13,195 bases of DNA from NCBI GenBank assembly GCA_021162155.1, contig JAGGZF010000005.1, positions 1-13,195 on the forward strand. The letters are read 5' to 3'. Shown here piece by piece: positions 5,719 through 13,056 of the stretch (position 1 is the stretch's first letter; every line of letters begins with the position of its first letter). Source of the stretch: a bacterium (GTDB taxonomy: Bacteria; Patescibacteriota; Minisyncoccia; UBA6257). Made by a program: the position numbers and the translations under genes. The notes below the pieces were generated by a model. The model saw only the letters and a list, made by a program, of their open reading frames with translations. It searched no databases and had not been told where the DNA came from.

Positions 5719-7479
5719 ATGAAGAATTTCAAGATGATTAAAATAATCGGGAAAATTTTAGGTGCTTTTATTATTTTAGGAGTTATAGTTTATTTGGGGA
5801 ATTACTCTTTACGATTACATAAAGTAATCCAAGATACTATTTCTCATCTTCAGCAACAACCACAAACTGTCAAACTTACTGATTTATCCGAATCACTTTC
5901 TACTATTCAAAAAAATTGGCAGAAGATTTCTGCTTTCACCAAACAATTTCAATTTTGGCAGAAGCAGATAGAATCTTTGATAACTATAATGCCTAAGATT
6001 AAAAACGATGTTCAGTTACGGAAAAGTTTTTCCAAATTGATGTTTGATGCGCAACATATAATAGATGGGTCTTTAATAAGTGATATATTGAATAAGCAGG
6101 AGAATAATTTGTTTTATTTACAGGATTTGAGAGACAATTTAGATGAATTGTCTGATTTACAAATAGGTTTTATTAAGGAGATGAAAAAGAAAACTGATGC
6201 TTGGCTGTGGCTTTTAGGAGAAAAAGAACCCCGACATTATTTAGTGTTAATTCAAGTTCCTGAATTACCTCGGCCTACTGGTGGCTTTGTGGGTGCTTAT
6301 TTAATAATAAATCTAAATCAGGGCAGAATTTCTCTTGAAGGAGATCACATATCTGATTTAGATGATAAATTCTCTAAAGTTTTGATACCTCCTCAACCCT
6401 TGCAGGTAGTTAGCAATAGATGGTTTTTCCATGATTTAAACTGGTTTTACGATGTCAATTCATCCGGGAGAAAAATATTAGAATACTATAATCAAGATAT
6501 TTCTGTTCCCGTGTTAGACGGAGTAATTTTTATAAATCCTTCCCTAATAGAAGAAATCTTATCTGTGGTGGGGGAGGTGAAGATAGATGAGTATAATTTA
6601 ACTGTCAATTCTGATAATTGGGAGACCTTCTTTGTATCTCAAGTGGAAGAGGGTTTGAAACCTGCCCCGATTCGCACTCAGCCGGAAGTTCTTTCTTTGT
6701 TTTTTGACCAATTATTCCAAAAATTACGCCAGACCCCGCCTGATGAGTTAATGGTATTATTAAAAGATTTTTCTGAAGATTATGCTAATAAGGATATCCA
6801 AATATATTTAAAGGATGCCAAGTTGACCCAAGTACTTTTTTCCCGGCCAGAGCTGAATAATAAGAAAAGTTCCAATTATTTAGCAGTAATTTTTAATTAT
6901 ATAGGTAAAGATTTTATCTTGGACTCCAGAGAAAAAAATATAAAATTAACTGAAAAGATACAATCTTCAGATAAGATAATAGATACTCTTACAATCAGCG
7001 CTACTCCTAAAACTCCTGATTTAGAAAATTATCTAAAAGTATATTTACCTCCGGGAGTAAAAATAGTAAAAGCAAAAGGTTGCCACCTTAAAACACCCCC
7101 TGATTATTCTGCGTTCTATGAAAACCTGCGCTATGCCCAAGATACTGATGTTTTTCTTCTGGAGCATAGTAAAGAAATAGATGAGAAGAATCAGATAGAG
7201 ATATATCAAAAAGATAACCAAACCGTTATAGGGTGCTGGGCGAAGTTATCTTCCCGGCCGGTAGTGTTAGAGTATCTCCTTCCTTTTTCTCTTAAAAAAG
7301 GAGAATGGAAGGTGTCTGTTTTTTATCAAAGCGGACAGAATATTCGTTTTTGGTATCAATTACATCTGCTTCCTAATCAGAAATTAGCCCCTACTCTTTT
7401 ACCTATGAATAAATGGGTTCCTTTAGTTAGAGATTTAAAGTTAAATTTTCAAATACAAGATACAGATAATCAGGATTAA
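5719..7479 (+). CDS. DUF4012 domain membrane-anchored protein
   Basis: This 586-residue protein has one N-terminal transmembrane segment (about 9-28, IIGKILGAFIILGVIVYLG), a helical or coiled stretch (about 30-165) and then the DUF4012 domain. Family marks are YLVLIQVPELPRPTGGFVGAY (174-194; most members read YLVLLQN-x-ELRPTGGFIG), HDLNWFYD (238-245) and VPVLDGVIFINPSLIEEIL (263-281). DUF4012 proteins are frequent in CPR bacteria and Actinobacteria, and their biochemical role is not established. Most of the chain should be extracytoplasmic. The stop overlaps the murJ start by 1 base (TAATG), so translation is coupled to the lipid II flippase, which suggests a role in envelope or surface-polymer assembly (inference). 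It is the first gene after rnpB, driven by the divergent promoter at 5667-5695. Confidence 0.88.
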   Translation: MKNFKMIKIIGKILGAFIILGVIVYLGNYSLRLHKVIQDTISHLQQQPQTVKLTDLSESLSTIQKNWQKISAFTKQFQFWQKQIESLITIMPKIKNDVQLRKSFSKLMFDAQHIIDGSLISDILNKQENNLFYLQDLRDNLDELSDLQIGFIKEMKKKTDAWLWLLGEKEPRHYLVLIQVPELPRPTGGFVGAYLIINLNQGRISLEGDHISDLDDKFSKVLIPPQPLQVVSNRWFFHDLNWFYDVNSSGRKILEYYNQDISVPVLDGVIFINPSLIEEILSVVGEVKIDEYNLTVNSDNWETFFVSQVEEGLKPAPIRTQPEVLSLFFDQLFQKLRQTPPDELMVLLKDFSEDYANKDIQIYLKDAKLTQVLFSRPELNNKKSSNYLAVIFNYIGKDFILDSREKNIKLTEKIQSSDKIIDTLTISATPKTPDLENYLKVYLPPGVKIVKAKGCHLKTPPDYSAFYENLRYAQDTDVFLLEHSKEIDEKNQIEIYQKDNQTVIGCWAKLSSRPVVLEYLLPFSLKKGEWKVSVFYQSGQNIRFWYQLHLLPNQKLAPTLLPMNKWVPLVRDLKLNFQIQDTDNQD

Positions 7480-9068
7480 TGAATCAGTTAATAACTAAAA
7501 TAGTCAATCATAAATCGGAAACTATTTTTGGAGCAGGGCTAGTGACTGCCTCTCTTTCTTTGGTGAGCGGGTTGCTGGGTGTTTTGCGAAACGCATTATT
7601 GGCTTGGAGATTTGGCGCTTCTGCCAATCTTGATATTTATTATGCCTCCTTTCGTTTACCCGACCTTATCTATAATGTTTTTATAATGGGAGCAATTTCT
7701 GTTGCTTTTATTCCTGTTTTTAGTAGTTGGTGGCATAAAGACAGAGAAAAAGCCCAGCATTTGGCTAGTGCTACTATTGTTTTTACCGGAATAATACTGG
7801 GGATTATGTCGCTGTTAATTGCTATTTTTGCTCGCCCTATTTTGGCTAAACTTTTAGTAGGTTTTGATTCCCGCAAGTTAAACATTGCTGTTGCTCTTAC
7901 CCGAATAATGATGATTCAGCCAGTATTGTTGGGTATTTCTTCTGTAATTGCCGGATTGCTGAGATTTTTTAAATTGTTTTTTATTAGCGCCGTAGCACCA
8001 GTAATGTATAATTTGGGAATTATAATAGGAATAGTGTGGGGAGTTCCTCTGTTTGGTTTACCCGGATTGGCTTACGGTGTTGTATTGGGGGCAGTATTGC
8101 ATTTAATAATTCAATTGCCATCTTTTTACCATTTAGGAGGATGCTTAATTCTGCAACCAGCTTGGCTTAAGGAGATAAAAACAGCATTAAAGAAAATGAT
8201 TGCTTTAATAGGACCTCGTTTATTAGGAATAGTTAGCTACCAGTTGTTCTTGGTAGGTATTACAACTATTACTACACTTCTGAAAGAGGGTAGTTTATCT
8301 GTCTTAAATTTTGCGGTATCTATTCAGAATCTTCCTCAAAACATTTTTGTTTTACCTCTTGCTATAGCCGCTTTTCCTCGGCTTTCAGATTTGTATGCCC
8401 AACATCGGAACTCTGATTTCGTTATAGTTCTTAAGAACACTCTGTCTCAGATTTTATTTCTTCTTTTTCCTCTTGCCGTATGGATTTATTTCTTTAGACA
8501 ACCAATAATTCGTCTTCTTCTGGGTTATGGAAAGTTTGATTGGCAGGATACTTTACTTACGACACAGGTTTTGAGAATTTTAGTGGGAGCAATGATTTTT
8601 TCCGGCATTAATCTTTTGCTGTTGAGAGTATTTTTTGCCAGAAAAGATACTATTAGTCCCTTAATTGCTTCGGTTATATCTTATCCTTTAGGATTGTATA
8701 TTAGTTATTATTGGGGATTAAAGCAAGGAATAACCGGAGTAGCCGGCGGTATAGTGCTGACTAATATTTTAAACTTTGCAATTTTATTCTTTTTATTGAA
8801 AAGAAAATCACGATTTAATTTTGGTTGGTCTTGGATAAAGAAAATCAGTATTATTCTTGTCATCTCTTGTCTCTCTGGGTTACTGGGTTATGGAACATTT
8901 AAGTTTCTAATAAGTTATTTTACTGCTGATAAAGTAGTAAACTTAGCAGGAGTTACAGCAGTATCCTTGCTAATAAGCGGGATTACTTATTACTATTTAT
9001 CACTAAAATGTAAAATAGAAGAAGCGCAGTTTATTCAGGAAATAATTAAAAGACGTCGTCTTTTATGA
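7479..9068 (+). CDS. murJ: Lipid II flippase MurJ (MviN family)
   Basis: This polytopic membrane protein flips the peptidoglycan precursor lipid II across the cytoplasmic membrane. The 529-residue chain has about 14 hydrophobic segments. Its N-terminus carries the family pattern LGVLRNALLAWRFGASANLDIYYASFRLPDLIYNVFIMGAISVAFIPVF (split here by positions: LLGVLRN at about 33-39, FRLPDLIYN at 58-66, GAISVAFIPVF at 71-81). The central SIQNLPQNIFVLPLAIAAFPRLS segment also fits MurJ. The start overlaps the DUF4012 stop by 1 base. The end overlaps the lepA start by 4 bases (ATGA), a classic translational coupling. The stop is TGA, with an in-frame TAA six codons on. It implies that this organism builds peptidoglycan. 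Confidence 0.93.
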   Translation: MNQLITKIVNHKSETIFGAGLVTASLSLVSGLLGVLRNALLAWRFGASANLDIYYASFRLPDLIYNVFIMGAISVAFIPVFSSWWHKDREKAQHLASATIVFTGIILGIMSLLIAIFARPILAKLLVGFDSRKLNIAVALTRIMMIQPVLLGISSVIAGLLRFFKLFFISAVAPVMYNLGIIIGIVWGVPLFGLPGLAYGVVLGAVLHLIIQLPSFYHLGGCLILQPAWLKEIKTALKKMIALIGPRLLGIVSYQLFLVGITTITTLLKEGSLSVLNFAVSIQNLPQNIFVLPLAIAAFPRLSDLYAQHRNSDFVIVLKNTLSQILFLLFPLAVWIYFFRQPIIRLLLGYGKFDWQDTLLTTQVLRILVGAMIFSGINLLLLRVFFARKDTISPLIASVISYPLGLYISYYWGLKQGITGVAGGIVLTNILNFAILFFLLKRKSRFNFGWSWIKKISIILVISCLSGLLGYGTFKFLISYFTADKVVNLAGVTAVSLLISGITYYYLSLKCKIEEAQFIQEIIKRRRLL

Positions 9069-10870
9069 ATATTAGAAACTTTGTAATTATAGCACACATA
9101 GACCACGGGAAATCTACTCTGGCTGACAGATTTTTAGAGATTACCAATGCTGTCCCTAAAGATAAATTAGTGCCTCAATTTTTGGATAGAATGAATTTAG
9201 AGAGAGAACGCGGAGTGACTATTAAAATGCATCCTGTAAGAATGATTTATTCTATTCCGGGATCTTCAGAAAAATATATTTTAAACCTTATAGATACTCC
9301 CGGACATGTAGATTTTAATTATGAAGTTTCTCGGGCATTGGCAGCAGTAGAAGGGGCTATTTTATTAGTAGATGGAACTCAGGGAATTCAGGCGCAAACT
9401 TTATCTAATTTAAATTTAGCCCAGAAGCAGGGAATTAAAATTATAGGAGCAATAAATAAGATAGACCTAATGGACGAATCTTTAAGACAAAGAAGACAAA
9501 AAGAATTAGCCGATTTATTACACACAACTCCGGAAAATATTTCTTTAGTTTCTGCTAAAACAGGGGAGGGAGTAGAACAATTATTGCGTAGAGTTATTAC
9601 AGAGGTTCCTTCTCCAGTGATAACTTCTTCCCAGAACGTTTTAAAGGCGCTTGTTTTTGATTCTTATTATGATGACTATCGGGGAGTTATAGCCCATATT
9701 CGAATATTTCAGGGTCAGGTAAAAATTAGCGATACTATTAAATTTTTGATTAGCGGAGCCGAGACAAAGGTTTCTGCTGTAGGATATTTTAACCCGGATC
9801 TTCGAAAAACCTCTCAACTACAAGCAGGAGAAATAGGATGGGTGGCTACTGGTTTGAAAAATCCCAATTTAGTAAGAATAGGGGATACTATTACTCTTAC
9901 AGACAGCCGAGTGGCGGTTCAACCACTGTTGGGTTATCAGGAACCTCAGCCGATGATATACGCTAGTTTTTATTTAGCGCAGGAAAATAAAGATTTTGAC
10001 TTATTTAGGCAAGCCCTATTAAAATTGAAGTTAAATGATTGGGCTCTTCAATTTACCCCAGAGAATTCTGATGTGCTGGGAAGAGGGTTTCGGCTGGGAT
10101 TTCTGGGATTGTTTCATTTAGAGATAGTTAAAGAGCGGCTTAAGCGAGAATACGGGTTAGAATTCATTATTACAGACCCAACTGTTCCCTATAGATTGCG
10201 GTTAAAGGGGAGAAATAATTACATCGTTGTGACCAATCCTACTCAGTGGCCTTCTCCAGATAAAATAGTTTTCAGTGAAGAACCTTGGGCAGAGGTTAAA
10301 GTTATGACTCCGCCGGAACATCTTTCCCGTATCCTTCGGTTAATTCATTCACTTCGTGGAGACAATATTCAAACTTATACTTTTGGAGAGAATTTGGTGG
10401 TAGAGTGTGAAATGCCTTTGCGGGAAACAATTAGAAATTTTTATGATCAGTTAAAATCAGTTTCGCAGGGATTTGCCTCTTTAGTGTATAAAGTGAAAGG
10501 ATATCGAAAAGTGGATTTAGTTAAACTGGAGGTGTGGTTGGCAGGAAAAAAATTTGAGAGCTTATCTTCTGTAGTCGTGCAGCAAAGAGCAGAGAAGTCA
10601 GCCCGGGAATTAGCGTTAAAACTAAAGGAGTTGTTGCCTCGTCAGAATTATCCTCTACCTATTCAGGTGAAGAGTTCAGGAAGAATTATAGCTCGAGAAA
10701 CCATTCCTGCCTTAAGAAAAGATGTGACAGGATATTTATATGGAGGAGACAGGACCAGAAAGATGAAATTGTGGAAGAAGCAAAAGCAAGGAAAGAAAAG
10801 ATTATTGCGATATGCTTCTTTACAGATTCCACCTTCTGTGTTTTTAAAACTTTTTTCTAAAGAAAAATAG
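9065..10870 (+). CDS. lepA: Elongation factor 4 (LepA), ribosome-associated GTPase
   Basis: LepA is a translational GTPase linked to back-translocation, initiation and ribosome biogenesis. At 601 residues it has the usual length. GTPase motifs are AHIDHGKST (10-18, G1), the switch I region LERERGVTIK (45-54, G2), DTPGH (77-81, G3), NKID (131-134, G4) and SAK in LVSAKTGEGV (G5). Later LepA landmarks are GFRLGFLGLFHLEIV, the RETIPALRKDVTGYLYGGDRTRKMKLWKKQKQGKKRL region and IPPSVFL near the end (the CTD). A small deviation is VVVQQRAEK (503-511), where most LepA proteins have a VHRDKA-like string. The ATG overlaps the murJ TGA, and no Shine-Dalgarno is evident. Confidence 0.97.
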   Translation: MNIRNFVIIAHIDHGKSTLADRFLEITNAVPKDKLVPQFLDRMNLERERGVTIKMHPVRMIYSIPGSSEKYILNLIDTPGHVDFNYEVSRALAAVEGAILLVDGTQGIQAQTLSNLNLAQKQGIKIIGAINKIDLMDESLRQRRQKELADLLHTTPENISLVSAKTGEGVEQLLRRVITEVPSPVITSSQNVLKALVFDSYYDDYRGVIAHIRIFQGQVKISDTIKFLISGAETKVSAVGYFNPDLRKTSQLQAGEIGWVATGLKNPNLVRIGDTITLTDSRVAVQPLLGYQEPQPMIYASFYLAQENKDFDLFRQALLKLKLNDWALQFTPENSDVLGRGFRLGFLGLFHLEIVKERLKREYGLEFIITDPTVPYRLRLKGRNNYIVVTNPTQWPSPDKIVFSEEPWAEVKVMTPPEHLSRILRLIHSLRGDNIQTYTFGENLVVECEMPLRETIRNFYDQLKSVSQGFASLVYKVKGYRKVDLVKLEVWLAGKKFESLSSVVVQQRAEKSARELALKLKELLPRQNYPLPIQVKSSGRIIARETIPALRKDVTGYLYGGDRTRKMKLWKKQKQGKKRLLRYASLQIPPSVFLKLFSKEK

Positions 10871-10873
10871 TTT

Positions 10874-10891
10874 TTTCTAAAATTTCTAAAA
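10874..10891. repeat. 9-bp tandem duplication TTTCTAAAA next to a start codon
   Basis: TTTCTAAAA occurs at 10874-10882 and again at 10883-10891, the second copy supplying the A of the next gene's ATG. TTTTTTCTAAA also recurs at 10851-10861 and 10871-10881. This suggests slippage expansion of the lepA to ftsB-like spacer. Confidence 0.7.
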
Positions 10892-11352
10892 TGAGAAAAA
10901 ACAGAAAAAATATAAGTAATATAGGTAGGATAATAAAAATTGTATTGCTTATTTTAGTAGCGTCTCTGCTAATAAAAGGACTTTTAGCAAGGGTTATCCA
11001 AGATTATAAGCGCTATCTTTCTTTGAAGCGTGAATTTGCTGAATTGTATAATAGAGAGAAAGAACTACGAAAGCAACTTACTGAATTACAAAGAAAAGAA
11101 AAAGAGGATGTGCAGCAGGATGTTTTAGAGAAAGAAGTGCGCCTGAAATTAGGTATGAAGAAGAAAGGAGAGAAAGTGGTAATGATAGTGCCCCCTACTA
11201 TTGCTACTACCAGCACTTCTATCTTTCCAACTTCAGGGGAGCAAGAAAAAAAAGATGGTTGTGGGGTGCTTTCCTACTTTCGAGAATTATGGTATGATTT
11301 TATAGGTAATTTTAAAACTTTAGGGAAGAATATATTAAAAAAGCGGGATTAG
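10891..11352 (+). CDS. FtsB/DivIC-like septum formation protein
   Basis: This 153-residue bitopic protein has a basic N-terminus, one transmembrane segment (about 13-31, IIKIVLLILVASLLIKGLL), a charged coiled coil (about 37-75, LKREFAELYNREKELRKQLTEL and after), then LEKEVRLKLGMKKKGEKVVMIVP (about 79-101), the hallmark order of FtsB/DivIC proteins. These scaffold FtsL/FtsQ-type divisome proteins at the septum. A low-complexity Thr/Ser/Pro linker and a C-terminal tail with GVLSYFRELWYDFIGN follow. The last codons (CGG GAT TAG) lie inside the tRNA-Gly gene, so the stop codon is in the tRNA. It is the last gene of the DUF4012-murJ-lepA run. Confidence 0.83.
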   Translation: MRKNRKNISNIGRIIKIVLLILVASLLIKGLLARVIQDYKRYLSLKREFAELYNREKELRKQLTELQRKEKEDVQQDVLEKEVRLKLGMKKKGEKVVMIVPPTIATTSTSIFPTSGEQEKKDGCGVLSYFRELWYDFIGNFKTLGKNILKKRD

Positions 11353-11413
11353 TATAGTGGTAGTACGCTACCTTCCCAAGGTAGAGGCGCCAGTTCAATT
11401 CTGGTATCCCGCT
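11343..11413 (+). tRNA. tRNA-Gly, anticodon CCC
   Basis: The cloverleaf is complete. The acceptor stem is GCGGGAT (11343-11349) with ATCCCGC (11406-11412). The D arm carries AGTGGTAG. The anticodon stem CTACC/GGTAG (11368-11372, 11380-11384) closes the loop TTCCCAA, with anticodon CCC at 11375-11377, reading GGG glycine codons. The T stem GCCAG/CTGGT closes the loop TTCAATT. The discriminator is T and no CCA is encoded, so a CCA-adding enzyme is needed. The first 10 bases overlap the end of the FtsB-like gene and the 3' end lies 9 bases before the macro-domain ATG. It is likely processed from the operon transcript by RNase P, whose RNA gene is also in this window. A TATATT at 11331-11336 could alternatively be its own -10. 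Confidence 0.96.
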
Positions 11414-11422
11414 CTAATAGGA

Positions 11423-11926
11423 ATGAAAATAAGGATAATACAAGGAGATATAACTAAAGTAAAAGCAGATGCTATAGTGAATGCTGCCAATAAAACTCTT
11501 TTAGGTGGTGGGGGTGTAGATGGTGCTATTCATCGAGCAGCAGGACCACAACTTTTACAAGAGTGTAAGAAAATAGGGGGATGTGCTACTGGGCAGGCCA
11601 AGATTACCTCGGGTTATAATTTACCGGCTAAATATGTAATTCATACTGTAGGACCTGTTTGGAAAGGCGGTAATCATAATGAAGAAAAGTTATTAGCTTC
11701 TTGTTATTGGCAATCCTTATTGTTAGCCCGGCAGCATAAACTTTCTTCAGTGGCTTTTCCTGCTATTTCTACTGGAGCCTATGGCTTTCCTTTCGAAAAA
11801 GCCGCTTCTGTAGCCATTAATACTGTTAAGAAGTTTGGGCAACAATATGAATATCCCCGAGAGGTTATTTTTGTCTTGTTTACAGAGAGGGATTATGAAG
11901 TATATAAGAAGAAATTAAAGATATGA
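11423..11926 (+). CDS. Macro-domain protein (ADP-ribose-binding, YmdB/MacroD-like)
   Basis: This stand-alone macro domain of 167 residues most likely binds ADP-ribose and hydrolyses O-acetyl-ADP-ribose or removes ADP-ribose from targets. The signatures are GDITKVKADAIVNAAN (8-23), the Gly-rich GGGGVDGAIHRAAG (28-41, substrate loop), GQAKITSGYNLPAKYVIHTVGPVW (mid-domain) and AFPAISTGAYGFP (catalytic loop 2). I chose the ATG at 11423 rather than one at 11357: the upstream frame would translate the tRNA, and known macro domains begin with this MKIRIIQGDIT segment. AGGA just before the ATG is too close to be a good ribosome-binding site. The stop TGA overlaps the DUF167 ATG by 4 bases. Confidence 0.94.
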   Translation: MKIRIIQGDITKVKADAIVNAANKTLLGGGGVDGAIHRAAGPQLLQECKKIGGCATGQAKITSGYNLPAKYVIHTVGPVWKGGNHNEEKLLASCYWQSLLLARQHKLSSVAFPAISTGAYGFPFEKAASVAINTVKKFGQQYEYPREVIFVLFTERDYEVYKKKLKI

Positions 11927-12165
11927 GGAGGTTGGTAAGAGTAAAAGTTTTTCCGGGATCTTCTAAATCAGGCCTCCAACAGAAATCAGAAAATAGTTTT
12001 GTAGCAAAATTAAAATCTCAACCCCGAGGAGGAAAGGCGAATAAAGAATTATTAAGAATGCTTTCTTCTTTCTTCGGTATCCCTGAAAAGAATATAAGAA
12101 TTAGTAGGGGGTTATATTCCAGAAATAAAATAATTGAAATTAATACATCAGAAAAAGATGGATGA
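11923..12165 (+). CDS. DUF167 (YggU-like) family protein
   Basis: This small cytoplasmic protein has 80 residues. The DUF167/UPF0235 pattern is plain: VRVKVFPGSSKSGL (5-18), then FVAKLKSQPRGGKANKELLRMLSSFFGIPEKNIRISRGLYSRNKIIEI, including the PRGGKANKEL core. The molecular function of the family is not known. The start ATG overlaps the macro-domain TGA (ATGA), so the pair is translationally coupled. The AGGAGG just after the start encodes Arg-Arg and has no suitable downstream start, so I keep the first ATG. The end overlaps the truB start by 8 bases. Confidence 0.88.
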   Translation: MRRLVRVKVFPGSSKSGLQQKSENSFVAKLKSQPRGGKANKELLRMLSSFFGIPEKNIRISRGLYSRNKIIEINTSEKDG

Positions 12166-12790
12166 GATTATTCCAGTAAATAAACCAGTGGGGTTTTCTA
12201 GTTATGATATTATTAGATTATATAAAAAGAATTTTCGTTTTCAGGGAAAAATAGGACACGCCGGGACTCTTGACCCTTTTGCCTGCGGATTGTTACTATT
12301 GCTGTTGGGTAATGCTACTAAAAAGTTTGATCTTATTCAGAGATGGAAGAAGGTATATGTAGCAGGGATAAGATTAGGAGCGACGTCTGACACTGGCGAC
12401 CCGGAAGGAAATATTCAGATAAGACCTGTTGTTAATCCTCCTGATTTATCTGATATCAAATTGACACTTCAGAAGTACAAGGGAGAAATAGTTCAGCAAA
12501 TTCCTATGCAATCTGCCGCAAAATATCGAGGAAAACCTCTGTATAAATTAAAAAATAAAATTAGGAAAAAGAAAAAGATTAAAATTTATTCTTGGGATAT
12601 AGTAACTTATAAATTTCCCTTATTAACTGTAAGAGTTAGTTGAGGAAGCGGCACCTATATTAGGCAGTTAGTAAAAGATATAGGCGATGATTTACAATGC
12701 GGAGGATTTCTGTATTATTTAGAAAGAGAAAGAATAGGTCCTTATACCAAAGATAATGCTTTATCTTTAGAAGAATTATTACATAATTAG
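12158..12790 (+). pseudogene. truB: tRNA pseudouridine-55 synthase TruB, interrupted by an in-frame TGA
   Basis: TruB makes pseudouridine 55 in the tRNA T loop. The start at 12158 (MDEIIPVNKPVGFSSYD) is preferred over an in-frame ATG at 12134 because TruB proteins begin here. The catalytic Asp is D39 in KIGHAGTLDPFACGLL (31-46), and RLGATSDTGDPEG follows. The frame hits TGA at 12641-12643 (codon 162), then continues without a break through GSGTYIRQLVKDIGDDL and YYLERERIGPY to TAG at 12790. The TGA occupies the Cys position of the usual CSKGTYIR motif. The downstream 48 codons have no plausible start of their own. The whole is about 210 codons and lacks the C-terminal PUA domain of E. coli TruB. 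It may be a nonsense mutation, a sequencing error or true read-through; no convincing SECIS hairpin is present. I label it a pseudogene, but a working recoded gene is possible. Confidence 0.85.
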
Positions 12791-12808
12791 TAATAATTTA
12801 TAAAAATT

Positions 12809-13006
12809 ATGGTTCGTCGTCCACCTAAATTAAGAGCAATGCGGAAACGCAGGATGAGGAAGATAAAGATGAGAAAATTGAGAGCAAAATATCTTCAAGC
12901 AAGAACAGAAGCAGAGAAAAAAGCAATCATAGAAAAGGCATTGCGGGTTAATCCTTTTATCACCAAAGAACAATTTCTCCAACCCATAAAATCATTAAAG
13001 AAGTAA
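12809..13006 (+). CDS. Small, very basic hypothetical protein
   Basis: I do not recognise this 65-residue protein. It has a dense Arg/Lys N-terminal helix-like stretch (about 8-27, including MRKRRMRKIKMRKLRAKY), then a helical AEKKAIIEKAL segment, then RVNPFITKEQFLQPIKSLKK. Its charge suggests RNA or ribosome binding, but no family is assigned. The ATG is preceded by AAAAATT, as is the SIMPL gene, without a Shine-Dalgarno. It starts 18 bases after truB. It is probably real, because codon use matches its neighbours and it fills the gap between two conserved genes. Confidence 0.65.
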   Translation: MVRRPPKLRAMRKRRMRKIKMRKLRAKYLQARTEAEKKAIIEKALRVNPFITKEQFLQPIKSLKK

Positions 13007-13056
13007 GGGATAATAAAAAGAGAAACAAAAAGAGGAAGAAAGCCAGAGGAAAAATT

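Noticed and set aside
7670..7885. 71-residue minus-strand open frame
   Set aside because: It is antisense to murJ membrane segments; its composition is just the complement of hydrophobic codons.
11013..11216. 67-residue minus-strand open frame
   Set aside because: It is antisense to the coiled-coil part of the FtsB-like gene; the Ser/Phe-rich product mirrors Lys/Glu codons.
11357..11422. Upstream in-frame ATG extending the macro-domain protein by 22 residues
   Set aside because: The extension would be translated from the tRNA-Gly gene and has no similarity to macro-domain N-termini.
12644..12670. Bacterial SECIS element after the truB TGA
   Set aside because: Only a 4-bp CCTA/TAGG stem with a 3-base loop is seen, too weak and lacking the expected loop features.
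12641..12790. TGA read as glycine or tryptophan across the genome (alternative genetic code)
   Set aside because: Only one internal TGA occurs in about 12 kb of coding sequence, and TGA ends several genes at the expected place; a recoded genome would use it often.
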